This document shows, piece by piece, positions 53,688 through 61,992 of a DNA stretch of 64,000 nt. The notes under the pieces are model-generated. The model was not told the DNA's origin and made no database searches. It was given only the letters and a program-made list of their open reading frames with translations. The stretch comes from Verrucomicrobia bacterium ADurb.Bin006 (lineage in GTDB: Bacteria > Verrucomicrobiota > Verrucomicrobiia > Limisphaerales > J093), in contig MWFF01000037.1 in NCBI GenBank assembly GCA_002071485.1, forward strand, positions 37,748-101,747. Reading direction: 5' to 3'. The first letter of the stretch is position 1. The number at the start of each line of letters is the position of its first letter. The position numbers and the translations under genes were made by a program.

Positions 53688-53727
53688 GGTGCGTCGGTGC
53701 GTCGGTGCGTCGGTGCGTCGGTGCGTC
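53688..53727. repeat. Octanucleotide tandem repeat array (GGTGCGTC)5
   Basis: Five exact contiguous copies of GGTGCGTC start 17 bp after the PQQ-propeller stop. It is the same unit and orientation as the array at 50684, and the octamer also occurs inside the histidine kinase repeat. The rest of the 253-bp gap to tRNA-Glu holds the hairpin at 53752 and nothing else recognised. Confidence 0.95.
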
Positions 53728-53751
53728 GGACAACAGAACACCAACGTTGCA

Positions 53752-53775
53752 GGCCGCGTGCCCCCACGTGGCGCG
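53752..53775. repeat. REP-like palindrome, second copy
   Basis: GCCGCGTG and CACGTGGC (8-bp stem with one G-T pair, 4-nt C loop) match the reverse complement of the 44526-44547 palindrome. It lies 25 bp after the octamer array and about 150 bp before tRNA-Glu. Confidence 0.6.
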
Positions 53776-53923
53776 ACGCATGAAGTCTGGACCCGCACAG
53801 ACGCCAGGTCAGGGCACCTGGCCTGCAAAGGGACAGACACCATGGTGGCAGACCCGCGTTATATCCGGTGTTTTCTACGTGACACCGACTTCCGGTGGCT
53901 TATAGTGTCGACCGTCTCGTGAC

Positions 53924-53998
53924 GACCCTATCGTCTAGTGGTTAGGACACCACCCTTTCACGGTGGCGGCCGGGGTTCGAATCCCCGTAGGGTCGCCA
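53924..53998 (+). tRNA. tRNA-Glu (anticodon TTC)
   Basis: GACCCTA pairs with TAGGGTC in the acceptor stem. The anticodon loop within CCACCCTTTCACGGTGG gives TTC. The T-arm CGGGG-TTCGAAT-CCCCG is standard, and the discriminator G and encoded CCA end at 53998. The D-loop GTCTAGTGGTTAGGAC is typical of glutamate tRNAs. Confidence 0.96.
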
Positions 53999-54082
53999 AA
54001 CATCGGCCTCCGGCCCGCTGCCCACCGCTTGACCTCCCGCAAGACTCCGGTCTTGATCGATCGCCTCACGCGGGGGGGAGGT

Positions 54083-54901
54083 TCACGGATTCGACAGCGG
54101 CCGCAGCCAGATGTTCCGGAAGCGAACAGGACAATTGTGGCCGCCCAGAGCCAGCGGGCCCCGGCTGACCTTAAGCTTGTACTCTGGCACGATGCGGTGT
54201 CCGGTCTCGCCGTAAATGGGCGTGTTGAGGTGCACCAGCACGCCATTGTGGAACATCGTGACGCGGGCGGGCGCGATCAACTTGCTTCCTTCAAACACGG
54301 GAGCGGTGAAGCAGATGTCGAACACCTGCCATTCCCCGGGCGGGCGCGTGGCGTTCACCAGCGGAGGCGTCTGCCCGTAGACGGCGGCCGCCTGGCCGTC
54401 GGGGTAGATTTTCTCCGTCCAGGAATCGAAGATCTGAATCTCGAACACCCCCATGAGCATGACGCCGTTGTTGCCCCGATTGTACCATTCGCCGCTGGGC
54501 GGGTTGGGCGCCATCCATTCGAGGTGAAGCTGGTAATCGCCGAATTCCGCTCGTGTCTTGAGCATGCTGGCTCCCACCGTTTCGAGGCAGCCGTCGATGA
54601 CTTTCCAGTCGGTCGGTTCCCAGGCGGACAGACCCCGGCCGTCGAAGAGCACGATGGCGTCGGAAGGCGGGGCCTGGGGAGGACCGGCCTTGCCGGTGTC
54701 GATACGCTTCGGCGCCGGGCGGTCGCAGTCGTGCACGAGATAGTCGCACCACGGGAGTTTGGGGGTGTCCTTGTAGCCGTAGACACCGGAGCCGTCCCTG
54801 GCGTACGACAGATCGGCAGCCACCGCGGGAGTCGAGGCGGTCCCGAGAAAAGCAACGATGCCGAGCAACGACGGCACGAGGGCTGGAATTGAAGCGTTCA
54901 T
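54083..54901 (-). CDS. Secreted DUF1080 protein (3-keto-disaccharide hydrolase domain)
   Basis: A 272-residue exported protein with a signal peptide (LVPSLLGIVAFLGTASTPAVA) and a DUF1080 jelly-roll opening IVLFDGRGLSAWEPTDWKV. EFGDYQLHLEWM, NRGNNGVMLMGVFEIQIFDS and WQVFDICFTAPVFE follow. Some members of this domain are reported to hydrolyse 3-keto-glycosides, which would fit the nearby oxidoreductases. The start at 54901 is chosen for the signal peptide; the longer open frame reaches 55024. It is divergent from the oxidoreductase gene at 55085 and probably shares its promoter region. Confidence 0.88.
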   Translation of the reverse strand: MNASIPALVPSLLGIVAFLGTASTPAVAADLSYARDGSGVYGYKDTPKLPWCDYLVHDCDRPAPKRIDTGKAGPPQAPPSDAIVLFDGRGLSAWEPTDWKVIDGCLETVGASMLKTRAEFGDYQLHLEWMAPNPPSGEWYNRGNNGVMLMGVFEIQIFDSWTEKIYPDGQAAAVYGQTPPLVNATRPPGEWQVFDICFTAPVFEGSKLIAPARVTMFHNGVLVHLNTPIYGETGHRIVPEYKLKVSRGPLALGGHNCPVRFRNIWLRPLSNP

Positions 54902-55084
54902 AAGATGTGATTGGCGTGTTGTCGATTGGCGCAGAGCATTGGCGCAGCGCTTTTCGCGCGTGCCCCGACAATGTGGAGTTGGGAGCGCCAACTCAAGGCA
55001 AATTGGCTGCAATTCGAGTCTCACAAGGCTTGCCCTTGCACCTGGCCCGGCTTAACATCGACCCAGATAAAAGCCTGTCGAGCT

Positions 55085-56560
55085 ATGAAACAGATCAATC
55101 GCCGGAGTTTCCTCCAATCCACCCTCCTCACCACCGCCGCCACAACCCTGATGCCTCTGCCCCGCTCATGGGCACAAGTCGCTGGCGCCAACGACACCAT
55201 CCGAGTGGCCGTTGTCGGCTTCGGCGGGCGCGGCGGCAATCACATCGACGCGTTCTCGACAATGTCGGGCGTGCGGGTTGTGGCGCTGTGCGACGCCGAC
55301 CAGAGGATTCTGGATGCGGGCGCCAAGCGGCTTGCCGACAAGGGCAACCCGGTGAAGGCCTACCTTGATGTCCGAAAGCTGCTCGAGGACAAGGAGGTCG
55401 ACGCGATCGCCACGGCGACTCCCAATCACTGGCATTCGCTGCTTGTGGTGTGGGCGTGCCAGGCGGGCAAAGACGTGTACGTCGAAAAGCCGGTGTCGCA
55501 CAATGTCTGGGAGGGCCGCCAGGCGGTGGCTGCGGCGCGCAAGTACAATCGCATCGTCCAGGCCGGCACGCAGGGGCGGTCGAACGAGGGCTTGCGCGAG
55601 GCGCTCGATTGGGTCCGCGCCGGCAATCTCGGCAAGATCAAAGTGGCCCGCGGTCTCTGCTACAAACGCCGCGCCAGCATCGGCAAGGTCAGCGGCCCCC
55701 AGCCGATCCCCGAAGGCATCGACTACGACCTGTGGTGCGGGCCGGCTTTGAAACTCCCACTGATGCGCCAGCGCCTGCACTACGATTGGCACTGGGTCTG
55801 GAACACGGGCAATGGCGACATCGGCAACCAGGGCATCCACCAGATGGACGTCGCCCGCTGGGCGCTCGGCAAGGGCGAACTCTCGCCCCGCATCCTGAGC
55901 GTCGGAGGACGCTTCGGCTACATCGACGACGGCGAAACACCCAATACCCAGTTCGCCATCCACGACTACGGCGATGCCCTGTTGATCTTCGAGGTCCGAG
56001 GGCTCCCCTCAGGCGCGCCGGAACCCACGGCAGCGCAGGAGACCGGCCAGAAAGTGCGCGAGGAGATGGACAAATACCGGGGCCAGAGCATCGGGCATGT
56101 CATCGAGTGCGAGAACGGATACCTGACCGGCACGACCGTTTACGACAACGACGGCAAGGAGATTCGCAAGTTCAACGCCCGGGGCGAAAACGATCACTTC
56201 GCCAATTTCATCAAGGCAATGCGAAGCCGCAACGTGGCCGACCTGAAGAGCGACATCCTCGAAGGCCATCTGTCGAGCGCCTTGTGCCATACCTCGAACA
56301 TCTCGTATCGCCTGGGCCAAAAGGCGGACCCGGGATCGATCAAGCAGGCCCTCGAAGCGCATCCGGCCGGACTTGAGACCTTCGAGCGTTTCCAGGCGCA
56401 CCTCGCCAGGCACAAGATCGACCTCAACCTCGATAAGGCAGCCCTCGGTGCGTTTCTCGAGATGGACCCGGCCACGGAACGGTTCCGCGGCAACGACGCC
56501 GCAAACGCCTTGCTGACCCGCCCCTACCGCGCTCCGTTCATTGTCCCCGAGATTGTGTGA
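55085..56560 (+). CDS. Tat-exported Gfo/Idh/MocA-family oxidoreductase
   Basis: A 491-residue protein with a twin-arginine signal (QINRRSFLQSTLLTTAATTL), Rossmann start IRVAVVGFGGRGGNHID and the KP motif DVYVEKPVSHNVWEGRQAVA. The C-terminal dimer domain includes GQSIGHVIECENGY. It is divergent from the DUF1080 gene (184 bp between starts) and followed 63 bp later by a glycoside-hydrolase-like gene. Together they suggest oxidation and cleavage of sugars in the periplasm. The substrate is not predictable. Confidence 0.9.
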   Translation: MKQINRRSFLQSTLLTTAATTLMPLPRSWAQVAGANDTIRVAVVGFGGRGGNHIDAFSTMSGVRVVALCDADQRILDAGAKRLADKGNPVKAYLDVRKLLEDKEVDAIATATPNHWHSLLVVWACQAGKDVYVEKPVSHNVWEGRQAVAAARKYNRIVQAGTQGRSNEGLREALDWVRAGNLGKIKVARGLCYKRRASIGKVSGPQPIPEGIDYDLWCGPALKLPLMRQRLHYDWHWVWNTGNGDIGNQGIHQMDVARWALGKGELSPRILSVGGRFGYIDDGETPNTQFAIHDYGDALLIFEVRGLPSGAPEPTAAQETGQKVREEMDKYRGQSIGHVIECENGYLTGTTVYDNDGKEIRKFNARGENDHFANFIKAMRSRNVADLKSDILEGHLSSALCHTSNISYRLGQKADPGSIKQALEAHPAGLETFERFQAHLARHKIDLNLDKAALGAFLEMDPATERFRGNDAANALLTRPYRAPFIVPEIV

Positions 56561-56623
56561 GTTCCCCCCACCGCGCACTCGCCATCCCCCAATCGCCACC
56601 TGCTATGGAGCACTCAACATAGC

Positions 56624-58393
56624 ATGACACCGCGCTTTCTCTCGGCCTGTGCCGCCGCCTGCTCGTTGGCCGCGGTTCTCGGACAAGGGAATCCCGCGGC
56701 GTTCAACCCAGGAGTGCCCTGGCCGGCAACGGACGCCCTTGGGCGAACGTTGCCGCTTTCGGACGAGGTAGGACCGCCCCAGCCCAATCGCTGGGTCGGC
56801 ATCTTCTACTTCCTTTGGCATGATAACCGGGGCGGGAAGAGTCCGCACTGGGACGGCCCGTACGACATCACCCGGATTCTCGAACGGGATGCGGAGGCGT
56901 TGAAGAAACCGGACTCGCCCTTGTGGGGCCCGATAGGCATGTACCATTACTGGGGGGAGCCGCTCTATGGCTACTACTTGAGCACCGATCCCTGGGTCCT
57001 GCGCCGCCACGCCCAATTGCTCGCCGATGCCGGAATCGACACGCTGATCTTCGACACAACAAACGCCGTGATCTACCGTGATGTGTTTCTCGCGTTGTGC
57101 GAGGTGTTTCGCCAGGTGCGGCGCGAGGGCGGGCGCACTCCGCAGATCGTCTTCATGGTCAACACCAAAGCGGGCGAGACCGCTCAGAAAATCCATCGCG
57201 AGCTTTACGAGAAAGGGCTCTACCACGAACTCTGGTTTCACTGGCAGGGCAAGCCCCTGATGATCTGCGATCCGAACGACGCGAGCCCGGTCTTGCGGGA
57301 ATTCTTCACCCTGCGGCGGGCCCACTGGCCGTTCGAGATGATCGACACGCCTCACGCGTGGCATTGGGAAGCGGCGTATCCCCAGCCCTACGGTTACACC
57401 GACGATCCCAATCAGCCCGAACAGGTCAACGTGTCGGTGGCGCAGAACCTGCGCCGCAGCGACGCCAAGGTGACCAATATGAGTTCGGGCGATGCCCGGG
57501 GCCGCAGCTTTCATCAGGACCGGATGGAATCGGCGCCCGGCGCTGTGAATTGGGGGTACAATTTCCAGGAACAATGGCGCCGCGCATTCGATCTCAAACC
57601 GCCGTTCGTCATGGTCACCGGTTGGAACGAGTGGATTGCGGGCCGCTGGGGCAAGTTGGATGGGCCGCTGGTGTTTGTCGACCAGTTCGATCAGGAAAAC
57701 AGTCGCGACATCGAGCCGGCCAAGGTCGGGCACCGCGACAACTACTATTGGCAAATGATCGCCAACGTCCGCCGGTTCAAAGGTGCGCCGCCGCTCCCCG
57801 CCGCCTCGCCGCCCACAACAATCGACATCGGTCGAGGCTTCGGCCAGTGGAACGCCGTGCGGCCTGAGTTCCGGGACCACCTGGGCGAGACCGGCCCGCG
57901 CGACCACGACGGCGCCGCCGGCTTGCATTACGCCGATCGATCAGGCCGTAACGACCTGCTCGATTTCAAGGTGGCTCGGAACGAAAATACTGTCTTCTTC
58001 TATCTCCGGACCCGGGATGCAATCGCACCCGCGGACACGCTGGACGGTCTGTGGCTCCTGATCGATGCCGATCAGGACCCGAGGACGGGCTGGGAGGGAT
58101 TTGACTGCATCGTCAATCGCACGCCCATTCGCGATGGGAAGCTGAGCCTCGAGAGGAATGCAGGCGGCTGGAACTGGAAATCCGAAGGCGAGGTGCCGTT
58201 TCGCGCCGAGCACAACGAACTGCACCTGGCCGTGCCGCGCAGCGCGCTCGGGCTGTCATCCGGACCGGATTCGCTCAGCCTCGACTTCAAGTGGATCGAC
58301 AACGCTCAGAGGCCGGGCGATCTGATCGACGTCTACATCAGCGGCGACTCTGCGCCCGAGGGACGGTTCGTGTTCCGGTACGAGGCGCGCTGA
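56624..58393 (+). CDS. Secreted GH71/GH99-like protein with C-terminal sugar-binding module
   Basis: A 589-residue exported protein with a short signal (SACAAACSLAAVLG). Residues about 50-390 form a TIM-barrel-like domain with WVGIFYFLWHDNRGGKS, GIDTLIFDTTNAVIYRDVFL, IDTPHAWHWEAAYPQPYGY and VMVTGWNEWIAG, which resemble GH71/GH99-type alpha-glycanases. The exact family and catalytic residues are not certain. Residues about 400-589 look like a CBM9-type beta-sandwich (FYLRTRDAIAP, LLIDADQDPRTGWEG). It follows the oxidoreductase on the same strand. Confidence 0.55.
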   Translation: MTPRFLSACAAACSLAAVLGQGNPAAFNPGVPWPATDALGRTLPLSDEVGPPQPNRWVGIFYFLWHDNRGGKSPHWDGPYDITRILERDAEALKKPDSPLWGPIGMYHYWGEPLYGYYLSTDPWVLRRHAQLLADAGIDTLIFDTTNAVIYRDVFLALCEVFRQVRREGGRTPQIVFMVNTKAGETAQKIHRELYEKGLYHELWFHWQGKPLMICDPNDASPVLREFFTLRRAHWPFEMIDTPHAWHWEAAYPQPYGYTDDPNQPEQVNVSVAQNLRRSDAKVTNMSSGDARGRSFHQDRMESAPGAVNWGYNFQEQWRRAFDLKPPFVMVTGWNEWIAGRWGKLDGPLVFVDQFDQENSRDIEPAKVGHRDNYYWQMIANVRRFKGAPPLPAASPPTTIDIGRGFGQWNAVRPEFRDHLGETGPRDHDGAAGLHYADRSGRNDLLDFKVARNENTVFFYLRTRDAIAPADTLDGLWLLIDADQDPRTGWEGFDCIVNRTPIRDGKLSLERNAGGWNWKSEGEVPFRAEHNELHLAVPRSALGLSSGPDSLSLDFKWIDNAQRPGDLIDVYISGDSAPEGRFVFRYEAR

Positions 58394-58436
58394 CTTTCTA
58401 TTGTGAAGGCGTCGGGAAGGCGGGTAACCTGCCGAT

Positions 58437-59900
58437 GTGTCTGGCAATGTCATGACCCCGTCCGCGCCGGCCGGCAAGCTCGCGGAATTCCGCGGGAGGC
58501 CCTTTCTGCCCGTGGCGGCCGCGCTTCTCATGGCGGGCGCATGGCTGGTCTGGCTCAGTTTCGGTCCGGACCGGACCCTGACGCCTCGCGTGCCTGGCTC
58601 TGACCGACCTCCGGGAGCGGAGGGTCCGGTCGGAGGCAATCCTGTTCTGAACGGAAAACTGGTGCGCGGGGAAGGCCGCCCCGCGAATCTGCCGGGTTTA
58701 TGGCCGGGCTTTCGCGGCCCGGACCACTCGGGGATCGATCCGGGTGCGGCGGGTTTGGCTCGGACGTGGCCTCCCGGCGGTCCGCAGGTCTGGTGGAGTG
58801 TTGACGTTGGCGAAGGCTATGCCGGGCCGGCGGTTCGGAGCGGTCGTGTCTATCTCATGGATTACGACCAGGAGAAGAAGCAGGACGCCCTGCGCTGCCT
58901 CTCGCTCGAAGACGGCAAGGAAATCTGGCGCTTCGTCTATCCCGTCTCGGTCAAGCGCAACCACGGCATGACCCGCACGGTTCCTGCCGTGAGCGACAAG
59001 TTCGTCGTCGCGATGGGACCGAAGTGCCATGTTGTCTGCCTCGACGCAGTCTCGGGCGAGTTGAAGTGGGGCCTCGACCTGGTGCGGGACTTCGGCACAA
59101 CCGTTCCGCCCTGGTATGCCGGCCAATGTCCGTTGATCGATGGGGACGCGGTCATCCTGGCCCCCGGCGGCAAGGACGCGCTGCTGATGGCGGTCGAACT
59201 CGAGTCGGGCGCAGTGCGTTGGCGCACGCCCAATCCGAACGGCTGGAAGATGACGCATTCATCGGTGACACCGATTACGGCGGCGGGCCACCGCCAGTAT
59301 GTCTATTGCGCCCACCTCGGCGTGGTCGGTGTTTCGACCCAGGACGGATCGCTCCTCTGGGAGACAACCGACTGGAAGATCAGCATCGCGACCGTCCCGT
59401 CACCGGTGGCGCTTGACGCCGGGCGCGTCTTTCTCTCGGGCGGTTACGAGGCGGGGAGCCTGATGCTCGAGATTTCTGGCGACGCCGGGCAATGGAAGGT
59501 CAGCCCGTTGTTTCGTTTGGACTCGACCGTATTCGGGGCTGAGCAGCACACGGCGATCCTGTATGGCGGCCATCTCTATGGCATGCGCACGGACGGGCGA
59601 TTTATCTGCCTGACTCTGGACGGCAAGGTTGCCTGGGCGAGCGATTCGAGCGAGCCCTTTGGCCGTGGCGGAGGCGCTTACCTGATGGCGGACGGCCTGG
59701 TTTACGCGTTCAACGACACCGGGCGGCTGACGATGATCGAGGCCAATCCGGCCAAGTACACCCCTCTGGGCCACGCCCAAGTGTTGCAGGGACGCGAATC
59801 GTGGGGGCCGATGGCCCTGGCCGGAACACGCTTGCTGGTGCGCGATCTTACCCGTCTGGTCTGCCTCGAAGTCGGCGCGGGGCGCGGGACAAACAAGTAA
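58437..59900 (+). CDS. Membrane-anchored PQQ-like beta-propeller protein
   Basis: A 487-residue protein with one N-terminal membrane helix (LPVAAALLMAGAWLVWLSFG) and no clear signal cleavage site. A low-complexity linker and a propeller follow, with FRGPDHSGIDPGAAGLARTW, PAVRSGRVYLMDYDQE, LSLEDGKEIWRFVYPV and VSTQDGSLLWETT. It looks like a paralogue of the 52426 protein. The GTG at 58437 is used; an in-frame ATG at 58452 is equally possible. It closes the rightward sugar cluster, and its 3' end faces the convergent rpsT gene 21 bp away. Confidence 0.8.
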   Translation: MSGNVMTPSAPAGKLAEFRGRPFLPVAAALLMAGAWLVWLSFGPDRTLTPRVPGSDRPPGAEGPVGGNPVLNGKLVRGEGRPANLPGLWPGFRGPDHSGIDPGAAGLARTWPPGGPQVWWSVDVGEGYAGPAVRSGRVYLMDYDQEKKQDALRCLSLEDGKEIWRFVYPVSVKRNHGMTRTVPAVSDKFVVAMGPKCHVVCLDAVSGELKWGLDLVRDFGTTVPPWYAGQCPLIDGDAVILAPGGKDALLMAVELESGAVRWRTPNPNGWKMTHSSVTPITAAGHRQYVYCAHLGVVGVSTQDGSLLWETTDWKISIATVPSPVALDAGRVFLSGGYEAGSLMLEISGDAGQWKVSPLFRLDSTVFGAEQHTAILYGGHLYGMRTDGRFICLTLDGKVAWASDSSEPFGRGGGAYLMADGLVYAFNDTGRLTMIEANPAKYTPLGHAQVLQGRESWGPMALAGTRLLVRDLTRLVCLEVGAGRGTNK

Positions 59901-59921
59901 ACCAGACTCGGGACGGAGGGC

Positions 59922-60185
59922 TTACTTGAGGGCGCTCAACCGGCGGCTCAGACGGGAGGTGCGGCGTTCCGCGGTGGCCTTGTGAATCACGCCGGTCTTG
60001 GCCGCCTTGTCGAGGGCCGAGTTCACCATGCTGAGGGCCTTAAGAGCCTCGTCTTTCTTCCCCGACGCAATGGTCGCGAGGTAGTTCTTCTCGCAGGTCT
60101 TGAGTCTCGATTTGACAGCCCTGTTATGCGCGTGCCGACGCTCGTTGCTGCGGACGCGCCGCATGGCGGATTTCGTATTCGGCAT
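59922..60185 (-). CDS. rpsT: 30S ribosomal protein S20
   Basis: An 87-residue basic protein with the S20 helical pattern: MPNTKSAMRRVRSNERRHAH, the first helix SRLKTCEKNYLATI and the end HKATAERRTSRLSRRLSAL. S20 binds the 5' domain of 16S rRNA. Length is normal. No other ribosomal gene is adjacent, as is usual for rpsT. Confidence 0.95.
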   Translation of the reverse strand: MPNTKSAMRRVRSNERRHAHNRAVKSRLKTCEKNYLATIASGKKDEALKALSMVNSALDKAAKTGVIHKATAERRTSRLSRRLSALK

Positions 60186-60316
60186 AGTTGTCTTCGGTCA
60201 AAAAGTGGGCGGGATCGTAACGGAATGACCGGTGTTGTCAACGGCTCGTTTCCGATGCGCGCGCGCCAAAGGGCCAGTTCGTGATGCGCAGCGGCGACGC
60301 CTCCCGGCCGCATGAC

Positions 60317-60395
60317 AGGACCCCGTCGCCGACGGGCACCTTCTTCACTCGCGTCAGCAGGGGACGAGCCGTCCCCACTCCGGCCTTCTCGCCGT
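60317..60395 (-). repeat. Dispersed intergenic repeat, copy C
   Basis: Read on the minus strand, the segment contains AAGGCCGGAGTGGGGACGGC and ends GGCGACGGGGTCC. It is clearly similar to copies A and B but in the opposite orientation. It lies in the 212-bp gap between the Smr gene and rpsT; the remaining gap shows nothing else recognised. Confidence 0.65.
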
Positions 60396-60397
60396 CA

Positions 60398-60730
60398 TCA
60401 ACTGACGGTGCGCGCCTGGGACGGTCGGAGGCGCACCACGGTGGCGCCCGCCCCGCTGAAAATGGCGTGGTCCAAACCGAACTCGATCACCTCGGGATGG
60501 CGCGACAACAGGGCATGCACCGTTCGTCGCAATGCGCCAATCCCTTTGCCGTGAATGATCCGAACCTGGAGAATCCCCCGCTCTTGGCAGGCCGCAAGAT
60601 AGTCAGTCACCAGCGCCTTCACCTGCCGGGGCGGAAACGCGTGAAGGTCCAGCACTCCGTCGATCGGCAACTCGATCGGCTCCGAAGGCGGCCAGGGGCC
60701 CGTTGGCGGATCAGACACGGCTGCCATCAT
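60398..60730 (-). CDS. Smr-domain protein
   Basis: A 110-residue protein with a small MutS-related (Smr) domain: LDLHAFPPRQVKALVTDYLA carries the conserved DLH, and RIIHGKGIGALRRTVHALLS carries the HGKGxG motif. Smr domains are associated with nicking endonuclease or RNA cleavage activity. The coding start overlaps the stop of the upstream UroD-family gene (ATGA), so it is the second gene of a coupled pair, though no functional link is obvious. Copy C of the dispersed repeat follows. Confidence 0.85.
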   Translation of the reverse strand: MMAAVSDPPTGPWPPSEPIELPIDGVLDLHAFPPRQVKALVTDYLAACQERGILQVRIIHGKGIGALRRTVHALLSRHPEVIEFGLDHAIFSGAGATVVRLRPSQARTVS

Positions 60731-61971
60731 GGTTCGTAGCGCCCCGCCTCGAATGCCGCTTCGAACATCGCCACGACGTTTGCGGGCGGCACGTCGGCAA
60801 GGATGTTGTGAACCTGTTGAAAAACGAAACCGCCGCCCGGCTTGAGTATCGAGACCAGCTCGCGGACGTTGGCGCGGACCTGATCGGGTGTCCCCCCGCT
60901 CAGGATGGAGCGCGTGTCACAACCGCCACCCCAGAAAGTCAGGCGCGCGCCGAATTCGCGCTTGAGCTCGCCGGGCGCCATGCCACGACAGGTGATCTGC
61001 ACAGGGTTGATGGCGTCGAGCCCCGCCTCGATGAGGCCGGGCAGCAGCTCGCGCACTCCACCGCAGCAATGCAGCATGATCTTGATGTGCGGGGCCAGCT
61101 CCTTGGTCCGCCGCCACAGGACCTGCTGCCGCGGAAAAAAGAACTCGCGGTACATCCGGGGCGACACCTGGGGTCCGGACTGCATCCCGAGATCGTCGCC
61201 GAACAGGATGATGTCGAGATGCGGGCCGGCGGCGCGCATGAACCGTTCGAGGTTGGCGAGGTGCATCTCGACAACGCGGTCGAGGAAGGCATGAGCGCGC
61301 GCCGGGCTCCCGGCGAGCAGGTAGAAGAAGTTGTCGTTTCGATAAAGAAACTGGCCCATTTCCAGGAGGTTGCCGCCAAACAGACCCAGGATCGCGCGAT
61401 CGCTCTCCCGCCGCAGACGACGCGCCCCTTCCGCCAGGACCGCTGCGCCGTCCGGCCCCGCCACCAGCGGGCCCGGCGGCGAGGCGACACCCGTCCACAT
61501 GCTCTGGCTCAGGACATCGGCAATCCGGTCCAGGTCATCCTGCTCGGCGAACGGCCAGTGCGTCTGCTCGAAATAGAGCACGCCGTCGGGCATCTGGGCG
61601 ATCACCAGATCGTCCGGGGAAAGGATCACCCAGCGTCCTTCGTCCCGGCGCAGCCGGACCCAGGCCGGCATGAGGCAGGGCGTGCCGTCGGGCAGCACCC
61701 ATTCCTGCCAGTGCTTGTCTTCAAGGGCGAAGGCCCGCCCAAGCTCGATCGTGTCGATGTGAAACCGATCGAGGAGATCGTCGTCGACGATCGCAAGCTG
61801 TTGGACGGGATCGTAGACGCGCACCGGACGCGAGGGGAGTTCGAGGTGCTTCCGGAGTCGGGCATAGGCGATCGCGGCAATGCCGGACGACCGGTGTCCG
61901 GACAGATCGAGCGGGACACGGTCGGATGGCCGGTGGTTCAGGGCGGCGAGGACACGTCCGCGGGAGGTCAT
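60727..61971 (-). CDS. UroD-family protein, probable zinc-dependent corrinoid methyltransferase
   Basis: A 414-residue member of the uroporphyrinogen decarboxylase superfamily (VLAALNHRPSDRVPLDLSG at the N-terminus). It has the zinc-site pattern seen in MtaA/MtbA-like methyltransferases: H301 and C303 in LHCCGG, and C351 in GGGCDT. The decarboxylase-type arginine and Asp signature of HemE is not evident. In this phylum such genes often belong to O-demethylation or sugar-related loci, but no corrinoid protein is nearby. It is coupled to the Smr gene and lies 21 bp downstream of glgC on the same strand. Confidence 0.72.
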   Translation of the reverse strand: MTSRGRVLAALNHRPSDRVPLDLSGHRSSGIAAIAYARLRKHLELPSRPVRVYDPVQQLAIVDDDLLDRFHIDTIELGRAFALEDKHWQEWVLPDGTPCLMPAWVRLRRDEGRWVILSPDDLVIAQMPDGVLYFEQTHWPFAEQDDLDRIADVLSQSMWTGVASPPGPLVAGPDGAAVLAEGARRLRRESDRAILGLFGGNLLEMGQFLYRNDNFFYLLAGSPARAHAFLDRVVEMHLANLERFMRAAGPHLDIILFGDDLGMQSGPQVSPRMYREFFFPRQQVLWRRTKELAPHIKIMLHCCGGVRELLPGLIEAGLDAINPVQITCRGMAPGELKREFGARLTFWGGGCDTRSILSGGTPDQVRANVRELVSILKPGGGFVFQQVHNILADVPPANVVAMFEAAFEAGRYEP

Positions 61972-61992
61972 AGGATCGCGAGGCGCGCCTCG

